DNA from: Tolypeutes matacus
Taxonomy: Eukaryota; Chordata; Mammalia; Cingulata; Chlamyphoridae
Reading direction: 5' to 3'
DNA length: 64,000 nt
Assembly: GCA_026826555.1 (NCBI GenBank)
Contig: JAKSZT010054308.1
Location: forward strand, 856,174-920,173
The notes under the pieces are model-generated. The model was not told where the DNA came from, searched no databases, and saw only the letters and a list, made by a program, of their open reading frames with translations. Position 1 is the stretch's first letter, and each line of letters starts with the position of its first letter. A program made the translations under genes and the position numbers. Below are positions 13,091 to 26,215 of this stretch, piece by piece.

Positions 13091-13279
13091 TAATCCCATA
13101 GATGGGATTATGGGGGTTCTTACTTGGGGATGTAGAGATTGTGGTAAAAGGAGTAAATGGATATTTGAGGACCAGACAGGCAGAAGGGTGGATTGTGGCA
13201 GAGGACTGAAAAATTCACCAATATCTGTGCTTTGCTCTTCTTTGTGGGCACTCTAATAAACTATATTTCTTAAGTTTGT

Positions 13280-13605
13280 AAATTAGGTAGGACCATGTAA
13301 CCAAGTTCTAATCAAGCCAGTAAGAAGGTATGGGATGTATGGTATCTCTTGCCTCAAATAAATAAAAGCAGGAGAGTCTTCTCCATACTCGGTCTATTTC
13401 CTGCTCTTGAATTCAGGGCACAAGGCATTCAAAATGATGAGAATGTACGTGGGAAGGAACATATTTCACCTTGTGACTGCATGGAGCAAAGACCTTGCCA
13501 ACCCACATTACACTTGGACGGAGCACAAAATAACTTTTATTGGACTGAGCCACAAAAATTGAGGATACTTGATTACAGTAGCTAGCCTATGCTAACTAAT
13601 AAACA
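13280..13605 (+). repeat. Possible LTR-like repeat
   Basis: It contains catggagcaaagaccttgcc and an end with gctaactaataaac, resembling ancient LTR ends. No partner LTR or target duplication was found. Confidence 0.3.
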
Positions 13606-14882
13606 CAGCCTGACTTGAACATTGTCATGCTTGGATGTGATGATAGACATTAAGTGCTAATTAAACAAGAGGACATTTAGGATAATAAGACTTTTATAAT
13701 AAGCATTTTTCAAATAGTCTTTGTAGTTTTAAAGAATGCAATTAAGTAAAAAGTCATGATCAAAAGTATCATAATTGCTTGAGTTATACAAAATGTTTAT
13801 AGTTTGTTCTTTATTTTACTTTCCAACTTCATGAAAAATTTGTTCCTTTTTATACCACTGTGGAACAATTATTTTGTCTCCCAGTAACATAATCAGCAAT
13901 AATAATACTTTATATATAAATTAATTATATTGAATATATTGAAAATATATGAATATATTTTATTAAATATGAATATATTATATACTTATGTGTGTTTGTG
14001 TGTGTATATATATAGATATAGATAGATAGATAGATATGAATGTACTGTTGATAATTCTTTCCTGATTCATTTGACTCTAAACGTTTTTTTTTTTACTCTA
14101 GGAAGATGAGGGGTGCTTTCCAGTTCTCTCTTCCTGTGGTTCCCAACATACTATGTATGAAGTAGACAGTCTCCAACCTGGGGAATCCTGTGGCTCAGCT
14201 TTTGTATGTTACTTTCTAAGGGACTCCAGATCTGGTGTGCGTGAGTGCATTTGTGTGTTTGTGTATTTGTATGAGGTGTGGGTGGGGAGAGAAGCACATC
14301 TCTCAAAGGCACTGTCAGCTCCCCAGGGGCTGGCACCGTGAATCCACCTCCTCCACTTCTGACACAGAGGGTGCGCTCCGTGTATGGAGAGGATTGGCTG
14401 AGATAACAGAAGCAGACGGGATGACTCTCTGGGTATTTTGGGATATCTGAGTTGTGGAAATTGAGGAACAAATGAGAGGGAAAAAGAGCAGATAATCAGA
14501 TTCAGATGTAAAAGCAATATTCCTTTGAAATAAACAGGAATTGGCAGAGCAAGAAAGCAATTTGGAAACCAGACTTGGGGACAGGGTGCTTAGAGCTAAG
14601 GAATAAGAGTCCTCTAGCATCAATAAACTCAGTCGCCACTCACCGCTGCAGCAGACCTCTGCTCCAGTCCAGGAAGCCCAAAGCACCAGCCTCCAGGTGG
14701 CATGGCCAGCCCAGTGCTCAGCGGTGCACGCCCTTCACCTAGTGCCGGGACCAAATGCTTTCTGAGCAAAGTCCCTCCTCAGCAGCTTGCCTCTGTGTAC
14801 AGCCCCTGCTTCGTGAAGGAAAGGAATGAAGGATGCAGGTCACACAACAACACACACAGTCAAGAGCAGAACTGAAAGTCAA
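13606..14882. other. Gene-free stretch before the SPRR1-like relic
   Basis: It holds the low-complexity tract at 13900-14036. From about 14100 there is single-copy sequence with overlapping open frames on both strands and no recognisable product. 14640-14880 is probably downstream flank of the SPRR1-like relic. Confidence 0.3.
13900..14036. repeat. AT-rich low-complexity tract with TG and GATA repeats
   Basis: ATATT-rich sequence is followed by (TG)n, (TA)n and (GATA)n at about 13988-14036. Confidence 0.9.
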
Positions 14883-14888
14883 TTTAAT
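14883..14888 (-). terminator. ATTAAA poly(A) signal of the SPRR1-like relic
   Basis: ATTAAA on the minus strand lies about 310 bases past the final stop and 505 bases past the ATG. The distance is reasonable for an SPRR exon 2. It indicates that the relic keeps its 3' UTR and is a decayed gene, not a short retrotransposed piece. Confidence 0.4.
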
Positions 14889-15195
14889 GGAGAGAGAACA
14901 AGTCTGTTTGATTTGTTTTCACTTTAAGTCCCACTTCAGATGAATCCTGAGCATTCGGAAACTGCTTAGTTCAGAATTAAGACCCCCCAGCTTAATTCAG
15001 AGGCTCAGAGTGTGTGGCATGGAAAGTTTCATAGCATGTGTTTCATATATCTAGGGTGTGAATGAGGGAGGGACTGTGACTCAGGGTGACAACATGCTAA
15101 TTGCAAGGTCAACAGGCAAATGGGACTCATAAGCAGAATGGAAAGAAGGTTCAGCATCCCATGTTGACTCCTTAAGGGCATGGCTGAAGACCACT

Positions 15196-15393
15196 TTACT
15201 CCTGCTTGGTCTTCTGCTGGGTTGCCGCTGGAGAGACTATGGTGGGTCAGGGCTCAGGCGCCTTGGGGAGGCAGGTCTCCTTAGTTTTAGGGACTCATGA
15301 TTCCTGGGGTGGAGGCTGGCAGGGCTGTTTCACCTGCTGCTGCTGAGGCTGTGGGGCTGCAGTACACGGTTGCTTCTGCTGCTGGGAACTCAT
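15196..15393 (-). pseudogene. SPRR1-like small proline-rich pseudogene with two in-frame stops
   Basis: Read on the minus strand, the 66-codon frame begins MSSQQQKQPC and continues VKQPCQPPPQE, the conserved SPRR1/SPRR3 head. It ends in QQKTKQE and a stop, matching the conserved SPRR1/3 tail. Only about two degenerate PKxxEPC repeat units lie between, fewer than in typical SPRR1. Two TGA codons interrupt the frame, the first at 15295-15297 (codon 33) and another before the tail; both sit where the family has cysteine (TGC). Otherwise the frame has no indel. A splice-acceptor-like CAG lies just upstream and an ATTAAA poly(A) signal (tttaat on the plus strand) is at 14883-14888. A functional product would be a transglutaminase cross-linked cornified-envelope precursor. 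This copy cannot encode the full protein without readthrough; a 32-residue head peptide remains possible. Confidence 0.85.
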
Positions 15394-15829
15394 GCCTCAA
15401 AGGTGGCTGGACCCCAGAGCAAGAAAAGATGATTTAATTAAACAGGGATTAAGTAGGGAAGAAGCCACGTTCAATGCCCTTCTGGTCTCTTAAGAAGTAA
15501 ATAATCTCTTCTCTTCTTTGCCCCAAAGAAAACTCTGATGATTTCTGAGAATTTGAAGCAGAGGAACCTAACAGCAACTTTATCTACTCCATCTGAGCAG
15601 GGCCTTCCTTGTGCTTTTCTTCCTGATACATGCTAAGACGCATGTCAGCAGCATAGCACAGCAACCAGCTCCTAGGAGGAATGTGAAACCATATGGAAAT
15701 GTAATATGATGCGGGAAAAGAACACAATTTCAGTCTGCCCACTCATTTTTGATAACTAGAAAGGCTTCCCAACTATAGCTTAAATCTACCAATCTCTCTG
15801 GAGTCCCATGTTATCCCACTTTTGGCTTC

Positions 15830-16080
15830 GCTCACACACTTCTCTCTGCCTCAAATGATTTCCTCCATGTTCCTACTTGCTCACGTACTGCACATCCATC
15901 ATAGCTCACCTCACAGAATACTTCAGAGAGTCTTTTCTTAACGAAGCCTTCCAGAAATCACTTTATTGCTTTATGTTGATCAATTTCTACACTGTATTTT
16001 AGCTAGTCATGCCCATGTCTTAATTTCTTGAACAAATTTTAGTTTCATGGAGTAAATTCCCTATTGTCCAAATTATTTTT
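15830..16080 (+). repeat. L2-like LINE 3'-end relic
   Basis: ctgcctcaaatgatttcctc, then tcacctcacagaatacttca and acgaagccttccagaaatca follow the order of the L2 3' end. It is highly diverged. Confidence 0.45.
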
Positions 16081-16482
16081 TAGTATCCAAAGTAGCCAAA
16101 TATGGTAAATTTTCACAAAAAAACACTTCCTGAAAGAAAAAAAATTCTCTATATTAAAATTATAAAGCATTACAAGGTCACTAAAAGCACTAAGGACCTC
16201 AGTTCTAGTCCTTATTCTGTTTCTGACTTAGTTTGGGTCTTTTATACATCAATTCCCTTCTCATTGACAGTGAGAATTGATGGGCAGGATTGATGATCTC
16301 AAAAGTCAACAACAAACCATGATTACTTTTAAAAGAAAGATATTCCTAGGGATTATAACTAATGAACTTTATGCACGATTACGACCAAACTTCAATAACA
16401 GGGGAAAAGACACAAAGAATGTCAAGGCAGTTTGGCATTGTTTAAGAATTCCAAAAATAGATATTGGGTTATGTTTCTAAAC

Positions 16483-17042
16483 TGTTCTGTACCTGGGCAT
16501 GATTAAACTATGATTAGGGCTTTGATTGGACCACGTCAGTAGAACATTGAGTCCTTGCCCCCTTGGTGGGCGGGGACTCACAGAGAAAACTACATGACAG
16601 AGAAGAGAGTTGGAGTTTTTGAGCTGGAGCCCAGGAAGTAAACACACAGGAGAAGAACACAGAGGGCTAGAGACAGCTCCATAGACACAGCAGAGGCCCT
16701 GGAAAGAAAGACGAGCCGTTCGCCTAAGGGTTCATAGCTAGCCTTGTGGAGTGAGCAGAGCAGCTGAGCCTGGAGAGAATCGAGCCCCAGGAGAGAGATG
16801 AGACTTATCTAAGCCTCCTGCTGATATTGGAAAAAGCTGGGACCACGGAGTCTTAAGAGGAAGAGGAAGGCTGAACTTTGGCAGCCATCTTGCGCCAACA
16901 CATGGCAACAGATTTTGGTGAAGGAAATAACTTATGCTTTATGGCCTGGTAACTGTAAGCTTCCACCCCAAATAAATACCCTTTATAAAAGTCAACAGAT
17001 TTCTGGTATTTTGCTTCAGCACCCCTTTGGCTGACTAATACA
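16483..17042 (+). mobile_element. LTR, xenarthran ERV type
   Basis: It has AATAAATA near 16971 and ttgcttcagcacccctttgg before the end tgactaataca. The left end is imprecise (TG at 16483 or 16488). It looks solitary: L1 sequence follows within about 50 bases and no internal region is visible. The family name is not assigned. Confidence 0.55.
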
Positions 17043-17059
17043 AGGTTCCAGTAAAAAAG

Positions 17060-20000
17060 TAATGTTGTCTTTTGGGAAATGCAGGGGGAGTGGCAGAGGA
17101 AGATGGCAGAATAGAGAGCTACAAAACACACTGCACAAAAACAGCAGATAGGCAGAAACTGTCTTAAACAATGGTTCTGGGGCTCCGGAGGCCAGGGGAG
17201 CATTGTACAGCATCCAGGAAAGAACAGGATACGCAGACTGAAAAGTTGTGCCAGAAAAACTGTGAGTGAATCACGCCATGGCAGGAGCAAATGTCCACCC
17301 CCCACCTCTGAGGCTTGCCTTGGATATGGTCCATGGCTGGCTACCATGGATGGATAGAGGCATGAAGGCCTTCCTCCCCAGGAAAGGGGAAGGGGGGATG
17401 CAGTTGAGGGCTGAGTGTGACTTCAGATAGACAAGTTTTGATTACTGGGTCCTGGCTCTAAATCATGGTTACAGCCTACCCAGAAAAGGATCCTCTGTGG
17501 CCATCATTTCAACACCACCTAGTGGGGGTTGAAAAAAATACACTCCTTCCTTAGGGCTGTGGGGAAGGATTTGACAAAGAGTGCCATCTGCTGGGCAGAC
17601 AAGGAATGTGCAGCTTTGGGGAGCAAAATTTTTTTAAAAGGCTTTTGGGTGTCTTTCCTGACCCTCTGCCCCAGGCCCTTTGGAACTGATCTCTGCACCC
17701 TTCATGGTTCCCTGGCCCTGTTTTGATCAATTAAACATGGGCAATTCTAAAGATCTAGAATAAGTTGAACAAAGTATAAAAGAAGAGACTTAGGACAAAG
17801 GCAATCGACAATAAAACTTTAGGCAAGAGAAACTGACCATCAGAGTAATCAGAAGCCTAGACATCAGCAAAAAATTACAAGCCAGCCTAAGAAACAGGAA
17901 GATATGGCCTAGTAAAAGGAACAAATTTAAAAAGTTGGAGGAGACAGAATTTGGTACAACAAATCAAAGATGTTCAAACAAATCTCCTAAATCAATTCAA
18001 AGAGGTGAAAGAAAATATGGCTAAAGATATAAATGATATTAAGAAGACACTGGGTGCATATAAAGAAGAATTTGAAAGCATGCAAAGAAAAATTACAGAA
18101 CTTATAAGAATTGAAGGCACAATAAATGATATTAAAAATAACACTAGAGACATACAACAGCATATTTGAAAAGGCAGAAGAGAGATCAGTGAACTAGAAT
18201 ATGGGACTTCTGAAATCTTACAGACGTAAGAACTGATATAGATGAGAATGGAGGAAAAAATTGAGCAGGATCTCAGGGAATTAAATAGCAGCATAAAGCA
18301 CACAAATATATGTGTCATGCGCGTCCCAAAAGGAGGAAAAAAAGGAAGGATGGCAGAAAGAATATTGGAAGACATTAGGGCCAAAATTTTCCCAACTCTT
18401 ATGAAAGGCTAAATATACATGTCCAAGAAGTGCAACATACTCCAAACAGAATAAATCTGAACAGAACTACTCCAAGACACATAATAATCAGAAGGTCAAA
18501 TGCCAAAAATAAAGAGAGAATGCTGAAAGCAGCAAGAAAAAAGTAATTCATCACATACAAGAGATGCTCAATAAAACTAAGTGTTGACTTCTCAACGGAA
18601 ACCATAGAGGCGAAAAAGCAGTGGTATGATATATATAAGATGCTGAAAGAGAAAATCTGCAGGCCTAGAATTCTTTATCCAGCAAAATTGTCCTTCACAA
18701 ATGAAGGAGAGTTTAAAATATTTGCCAATAAACAAAAACAGAGAATTCATTAAGAAGAGACCTACCCTACAAGAAATACTAAAGGGGGTTCTGTAGGCTG
18801 AAAGGAAAAGACAGAAGAGATAGGCTTGGAGGAGATTGTAGGAATGAAGATGAACATAAGGATAACTAATAGGGTAAAAAGAAAAACAAAAAATAATGTA
18901 TGACATATACAAGCCTAAGGATAAAATGGTTGAAGTAAGTACTGCCCTTACCATAATAACATTGAATGTTAATGGATTAAACTCCCCAATCAAAAGACAC
19001 AGAGGCAGATTAGAGTGAAAATATATATATATATACTGTCTAGAAGAGACTCACTTTAGACCCAAGGACACAAATAGGTTGAAAATGAAAGGTTGTAAAA
19101 AGATATGCCATCCACAGTAACCAAAAAGATGGGTAGCTATACTAATATTGGACAAGATAGATGTTAAATGCAAAACTGTTAGAAGAGACAAAGAAGGACA
19201 TTATATATGAATGAAAGAGGCAATACACCAAGAAAAAATAACTATCATCAATTTTTATGCACCTAACCATGGTGCCCCAAAATACAAAAGGCAAACACTG
19301 GCAAAACTGAAGGGAGAAATAGATGTCTCTGCAATAATAGGTGGAGACTTTAATACACTACTATCATCAATAGATAAAACATTTAGAAAGAATCAATAAA
19401 GAAAGCAAGAACTTGAATAGTATGATAAATGAACTATACCTAACAGACATATATAGAACATTGCATCACCAAACAGCAGGATATATATTCTTCTAAAGTG
19501 CTCATGGAACATTCTCCAAGATAAGCCACATATTGGGTCAAAAAACCGGTCTCAATAAATGTAAAGAGATTGAAATTATACCAGCACTTTCTCTGATCAT
19601 AACGGAATGAGTCTGGAAATCAATAACAGGTGGAGAACTGGAAGACTCACAGATGTATGATGGTTAAACAACATACTCTTATACAAGGTGGGTCAAAGAA
19701 GAAATTGCAAGAGAAATCAGTAAATATCTCAAGATGAATGAAAACAAGACCACAACATATCAAAATGCATGGAATGCAGAGAAGGCAGTGCTAAGAGGGA
19801 AATTTATAACCCCAAACACCTACATTTAAAAAAAGGAGAAAGCTAAAATCAGAGACCTTACTACACACCTAGAAAGGAAAAAAAAAATAAAAAAAGAAAG
19901 AAAGAAAGGAAGAAAGCTAACTAATCACAAAGCAAGCAGAGGAAATAAATAAATAGCAAAGATTGTGATAGAAATAAATGAAATTGAGAAAAAAAAAATA

Positions 20001-22803
20001 GAGCAACAAAACCAAAAGTTGGTTTTTGGAGATTAATAAATGGCAAACACTTACCTAGACTGAAAGAAAAATGAGAGAAGATGCAAGTAAATAAAATGAG
20101 ATATGAGAGGGTGGACATTACTACTGACCCCACAGAAATATAAATGATCATAAGAGGATACTATGAACAACTGTATGCCAACAAATTAGACAACATAGAT
20201 GAAATGGACAATTTCCTAGAAACACACAAACAATCTGCACTGACTCTAAAAGAAATAGAGGACCTCAACAAATAATCATAAGTAAAGAGACTAAATCAGT
20301 CATCAAAAACCTCCAAACAATGAAAAGCCCAGGACAGATGGCTTCACAAGTGAATTCTACCGGTCATTCCAAGAATAAGTAATACCAATCCTTTTCAAGC
20401 TCTTCCAAAAAAAATTGAAAAGGAGGGAACACTAACTAACTAATTCTATGAAGCCAACATCACCCTAATACCAAAGCCAAATTAAGATGCCACAGGAAAA
20501 GAAAATTACAGGCCAATTTTTCTAATGACTATAAATGTAAAAATCCTTAACAAAATACTTGCAAATCAAATCCAACAGCACAGTAAAAGAATTATATACC
20601 ATGATCAAGTGGGTTTTATGCCAGGTATGCAAGGGTGGTACAATACAAGAAAAATCAATTAATGTAATATACCATATTAACAAATCAAAGGGTAAAACCA
20701 CATGATCATCTTGATTGATACAGAAAAGGCATTTGACAAAATTCAGCAACCTTTCATGATAAAAACACTTTGAAAGATAGGAATAGAAGGAAACTTCCAC
20801 AACATGATACAGGGCATATATGAAAAACCCACAGCCAACATTTTACTCAATTGGGAAAGGCTGAAAGCTTTCTCTCTAAAATCAGGAACAAGACAAGGAT
20901 GCCCACTGTCACTGCTGTCATTTAGCATTGTGCTAGAAGTTCTTGTTATAGCAGTTAAGCAAGAAGAATAAATGAATAGCATCTAAGTCAGAAAGAAAGA
21001 AGAAAAACTTTCATTATTTCAAATGACATGATCCTATATTTAGAAAGTCCCAAAAAATCTACAACAAAGTTACTATAGCTGATAAACAAGTTCAGCAAAG
21101 GGACAGGATAGAATATCAAAATGAAAAAATTTGTAGTGTTTCTATACACTAGTAGTCAACAATCTGAAGAAGGAATAAAACAATTCCTCTTACAAAAGCA
21201 ATTAAAGGAATCAAATATCTCATAATGAAGTTAACCAAGGATGTAAAGAAGTTGCACATGGAAATGTACAAAATATTGCTAAAAGAAATCAAAGAAAACA
21301 TAATTAAATGGAAGGACATTCCATGCTCATAGATTAGAAGACTAAATAGTGTTAAGATATCACTTCTACCAAAGCAATTTACAGACCTAACACAATCCCA
21401 ATCCAAATTCTAACAGTGTTCCTTGTAGAAATGGAAGAGACAATCATCAAATATACATGGAAAGGTAAGGGCCCTGAATAGCCAAAAACATCTTGAAAAA
21501 GAATGAAGTTGGAGGACTCAGACTTCCCAATTTTATTACAAAGCTACAGTAATCAAAACAGCATAGTACTGACACAATATACAAAAATTAACTCAAAATT
21601 GATCAAAGACCTAAATATTAGAACCAAAACTATAAAATTCCTAGAAGAAAACATAGGGAAACATCTTTGGGACCTTGTGTTAGGCAATAATTTCTTAAAC
21701 TTTATACCAAAAGCACAAACAATAAAAGAAAACATAGATAAATGGGACCTCATCAAAATTAAAAACTCGTGTGCATCAAAGGACTTCAGCATGAAAGTAA
21801 AAAGATAACATACAGAATGAGAGAAAATATTAGAAACTATATTGGTACTTATTGGTAAGGGTTTACTATCCAGAATATATTTTAAAAATCCTACAACTCA
21901 ACAACAAAAAGACAAAACAACCCAATTTAAAAATGGACAAAAGACCTGAATAGACATTTCTCCAGAGAAGATATACAAATGGCCAAAAAATACATGAAAA
22001 GATGCCCAACATCATTAGCCATTAGGGAAATGCAAATCAAAACCAAATGAGATGCAATTTCACAATCACTAGAATGGCTACTCTTTAAAAATGGGAAATA
22101 ACAAGTGTTGGAGAGGATGTAGAGAAATAGAAACATTTGTTCATTGTTGGCAGGGATATAAAATGGTGTCACCTCTGTGTAGAAATGTTTAGTGGTTCCT
22201 CAGAAAGTTAAGTATAGACCCAACAATCCACCTTGTGGGTATATACATAAAAGAGTTGATATCAAAGGCTTGAACATATATTTTCACACGTTCATAGCGG
22301 CATTATTCACAATTGCCAAAAGATGGAAGAAACCCAAATGTCCATCAACAGAAGGGATAAACAAAATATGGTGTATATATATTTACACATACATACATAC
22401 ATACAATGGAATATTATTCAGCCATGAAAAGGAATGAAGTTCTGATACATGCTACAACATGGATGAACATTGAAGACATCAAGTTGTGTGAAATAATCAG
22501 ACACAAAAGGACAAATATTGTATGACTTTAATGATATGAAATCATTAGACTAAGTAAATTCATAGAGTCAGAAACTAGAATAGAGGTTACTGTGGCCAGA
22601 GTGGGGATAGAGAAGGAGGAGTTAATGATTAATTGGTACAGAGTTTCTGTTTTGGGGTGATGGAAGCATTTTTGTAATGGATGGTGGTGATGGTAGCACA
22701 ATATTATGAATATTATTACCAGCCCTGAATTATATATTTGAATTTTGTTAAGAGGGGAAATTTCAGGTTGTATATATTTTACTGAAATAATTTAAAAAAA
22801 AAC
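17060..22803 (+). mobile_element. Second long LINE-1, heavily decayed
   Basis: 5' UTR (gaggaagatggcagaatagag near 17096), ORF1 remnants (the first 72 codons open from 17951, then a stop), ORF2 from about 18927 and a 3' UTR ending in an A-run near 22792-22803. The GDFN motif survives near 19341. The catalytic FADD region near 21020 reads with a frame break and stop. Its length is close to a complete L1. The many stops make it older than the copy at 3624. Confidence 0.8.
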
Positions 22804-22877
22804 AACATATGACTGTACAGCACAGTGAACCCTAATGTAAAGTATGGACTACAGCTAATAGTATATTTATACTACTA
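22804..22877 (+). mobile_element. L1-type 3' end, left part (split by Tigger1)
   Basis: acatatgactgtacagcaca and the following agtatggactacagctaata are the same module seen at 49740-49940, and in reverse at 36680 and 25745. The module resumes at 25273 after the DNA transposon. Confidence 0.55.
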
Positions 22878-25272
22878 CAGACATACCTCGTTTTATTGTG
22901 CTTTGCTTTATTGCACTTTGCAGATATTGCTTTTTTTTCACAAATTGAAGGTTTGTAACAACCCTGCATTGAGCAAGACTATCAGTGCCACTTTTCCAAG
23001 AGCATGTGCTCACTTCATGTCTCTATGTTACATTTTGGTAATTCTTGCAATATTTCAAACATATTCACTGTTATTAGATATGTTATGTTGATCTGTGATC
23101 AGTGATCTTTGATGTTACTATTGTAATGATTTTGGAGCACCACAAACAGTGTCCATAACAGACAGTGGACTTAATCAGTAAATGTGTGTGTTCTGACTGC
23201 TCCCCCATCTCTCTCCCTCTCCTCAGGCCTCCCTATTCCCTGAGGCACAATAATATTAAAATTAAGGCATTTCATCTTCCTACAACGGCCTCTAAGTGTT
23301 CAGATGAAAGGAAGAGACACACATCTCTCACATTAAAAGCTAGAAATGATTAAGTTTAGTGAAGAAGGCATTTCAAAAGCCACGCAAGACCAAAGGCTAG
23401 GTCTCTTGTGCCAGAGTTAGCCAAGTTGTGAATGCAAAGGAAAAGTTCTTGAAGGAAATTAAAAGTGTTATCCAATGTACATATGAATGATCAAAAAGCC
23501 GAAAAGCCTTACTGTTTATATGGGAAAAGTTTTAGTGGTATGGATAGATCAAACAAGCCACAACATTCCTTTAAGCCAAAACCTAGTCCAGAGCAAGGCC
23601 CTAACTCTGTTCAACTCTATGAAGGTTGAGGGAGGTGAGGAAACTGCAGGAGAAAAGCTGGAAACTAGCACAAGTTGGTTCATGAGTTTTAAGGAAAGAA
23701 GCCATCTCCATAACATAGAAGTGCAAAGTGAAGCAGCAAGTGCTGATGTGGAAGCTGCAGCAAGTTATCCAGAATGTAGCTAAGATAACTGATGACGATG
23801 GCTACACTAAACATTTTTTCAATGTATATGAGACAGCCTTATATTGAAAGAAGATGCCATCTAGAACTTTCCTAGCAAGATAGGAGGAGTCAATGCCTGG
23901 CTTCAAAGCTTCAAAATCCAGGATGACTCTCCTGTTAGAGTCTAATGCAACTGGTGATGTGACTTTAAGCTGAAGCTGCCAAGGCTCATTTACCATTCTG
24001 AAAATCCTAGTGCCCATAAGAATGATGCTAAATCGATGTTGCCTGTGCTCTCTAAATGTAACAACAAGGCCTGGATGACAGCACATCTGTTTACAACATG
24101 GTTTGCTGAATATTTTAAGCCCATTTTTGGAAACTACTGCTCAGAAAAAAAAGATTCCTTTCAAAATATTACTGCCTATTGACAATGCACCTGGTCACCC
24201 AAGAATTCTTATGGAGATGTACAATGGGATTAATGTTATTTTCATGCCTGCTAACACAATATCCATTCCACAGACCTTGAATCAAGGAGTAATTTCAACT
24301 TCCAAGTCTTATTATTTAGGAAATACCTTTTGTAAGACTATAGCTGTGATAGACAGTGATTCCTCTGATGGACCTGGGCAAAGTCACTTGAAAACCTTCT
24401 GGAAAGGATTCACCATTCTAGATGCCATTAAGAACATTCATGATTCATGGGAGGTCAAAATATCAACATTTACAGGAGTTTGAAAGAAGTTGATTCCAAC
24501 CCACATGAATGACTTTGAGGAGTTCAAGGCTTCAGTGGAGGAAGTAACTGCAGATGGTGGAAATAGCAAGAGAACTAGAATTAGAAGTGAAGGCTGAATA
24601 TATGACTGAAGTGCTGGAATCTCATGATCAAACCTTAACAGATGAGGAGTTGCTTATTTGGATGAGCAAAAAAAAATGTGGCTTCTTGAGATGGAATCTA
24701 CTCTTGGTGAAGATGTCATGAGCATTGCTGAAATGACACCAAAAGAATTAGAATATTACATAAACTTAGTTGATGAAAAGCAGTGGCAGGGTTTGAGAGG
24801 ATTTGCTCCCATTTTGAAAGAAGTTCTACTGTGGGTAAAATGCTATTAATACAGAATTGCATGCTACAGAAAAATCTTTTGTAAAAAGAATTGTCAATTG
24901 ATGCGGCAAACTTCATTGTTGTCTTATTTTAAGAAATTGTCCTAGCCGCCCCAACCTTCAGCAACCACCACCCTGATCAGTCAGCAGCCATCGGCATCGA
25001 GGCAAGACCCTCCACCAGCAAAAACATTATGACTCACTGAAGTCTCAGAAGATGGTTTATTGTTTTAACAATGAAGTATTTTTAATTAAGGTATGCATGT
25101 TGTTTTTTTAGACATAATGTTATTGCACAGTTAATAGACTACAGTATAGTATGGACATAACTTTTATATGCACTGGGAAACCAAAAAAAATTCGTGTGAC
25201 TTGCTTTATTCCAATATTCATTTTATTGCAGTGGTCTGAAACAGAAGGTGCAATATCCCTGAGGTTTGCCTG
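22878..25272 (+). mobile_element. Tigger1 (pogo/Tc1-mariner) DNA transposon, nearly complete
   Basis: Terminal inverted repeats cagacatacctcg (22878) and gaggtttgcctg (25261-25272) enclose 2,395 bp, close to the roughly 2.4 kb expected for Tigger1. TA at 22876-22877 and CA at 25273-25274 are the target duplication, one base mutated. Transposase text runs from near 23271: a CENP-B-like DNA-binding part, then DDE blocks. The first catalytic aspartate is Y (FNVYETALY, 23827), the second survives in DNAPGHP (24181), and the third is N (LNQG, 24280). Stops also break the frame. The element is an immobile mammalian fossil. Confidence 0.92.
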
Positions 25273-25410
25273 CATTGTTTCTTTCATCAACTGCAACAAA
25301 GATATCACACTAATGCAGTGTTAATAGTAGGGAAAACTGTGTGTGTGTGAGGGGAATATATGGGAACTTTGTGTTTTCTGCATGATTCTGCAGCTGACAA
25401 ATTGGAGCCC
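25273..25410 (+). mobile_element. L1-type 3' end, right part (split by Tigger1)
   Basis: ttgtttctttcatcaactgc, then actaatgcagtgttaatagt and ggaatatatgggaactttgt continue the module interrupted at 22877. Together they show that the transposon entered an existing L1-like 3' end. Confidence 0.55.
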
Positions 25411-25744
25411 GACCCAAGGGGCTTAGAGCAACAATATCTCTGCAGTTTGTGAGCACTTTGCAGACCCCAGAGCCCCTTGATGCACTACCTGGGTGCTGGG
25501 CACCAGACGATGAGATGGAAGCTATAAATGAGGATCCAAAGACCCAGATCAGAGATGTGGTTCTGTTAGACCTGGGCCAGAACTTAACTTCCTTGGATCC
25601 CTGTGCTTTGCTCCTCCTTCCACATCACCTTGACTATGCACTTTGTTTTGCCCTTGTTAGAGTCGTAAGGACACTCAGCTGAGATTTCAACTTGTATTCT
25701 AGGATAACAAAAACCTGGGATTTTTCCTGGCTGTTATTTTTAAT

Positions 25745-26100
25745 GCTCCATATTTTTTCAAAGAAGCTTTAGATTACATGTTACATCAAAAATATAGTGA
25801 ATTTCCATATGCCTCACCACTCCTCACACTTTCCCACATTAACAACATCCTTCGCTAGTGTGGTACGTTTGTTACACTTGATGAGCATATATTGAAGCAT
25901 TGCTACTAAACCATGGACTATAGCTTACATATAGTTTACACTCTGTCCCGCACAATTTTATAGGTTTTTGACAAAATATATAATGGCCTATGTCCGTCAT
26001 TGCAATGTCATGGCAGGACAATTCCAGTGTTCCCAAAATACCCCATGTTACACCTATTCTTCCCTCTCCCTCCCCGACTCGTTAGATGGCCATTGAGAAT
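25745..26100 (-). mobile_element. L1-type 3' end, minus strand
   Basis: The blocks agattacatgttac, ttccatatgcc and ccatggactatagctta match the copies at 36690 and 44295 in the same orientation. In reverse it matches the plus-strand module at 49740. Confidence 0.5.
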
Positions 26101-26215
26101 TGGTAATTAACTCACTGAAAAAAGGGGTCAGATTTTAAAGTAACCAATATGACATATATGCAAATATATTTATAAATGGGACAGATCAAAAGAAGAGAAT
26201 TTGCACTACACCCTG

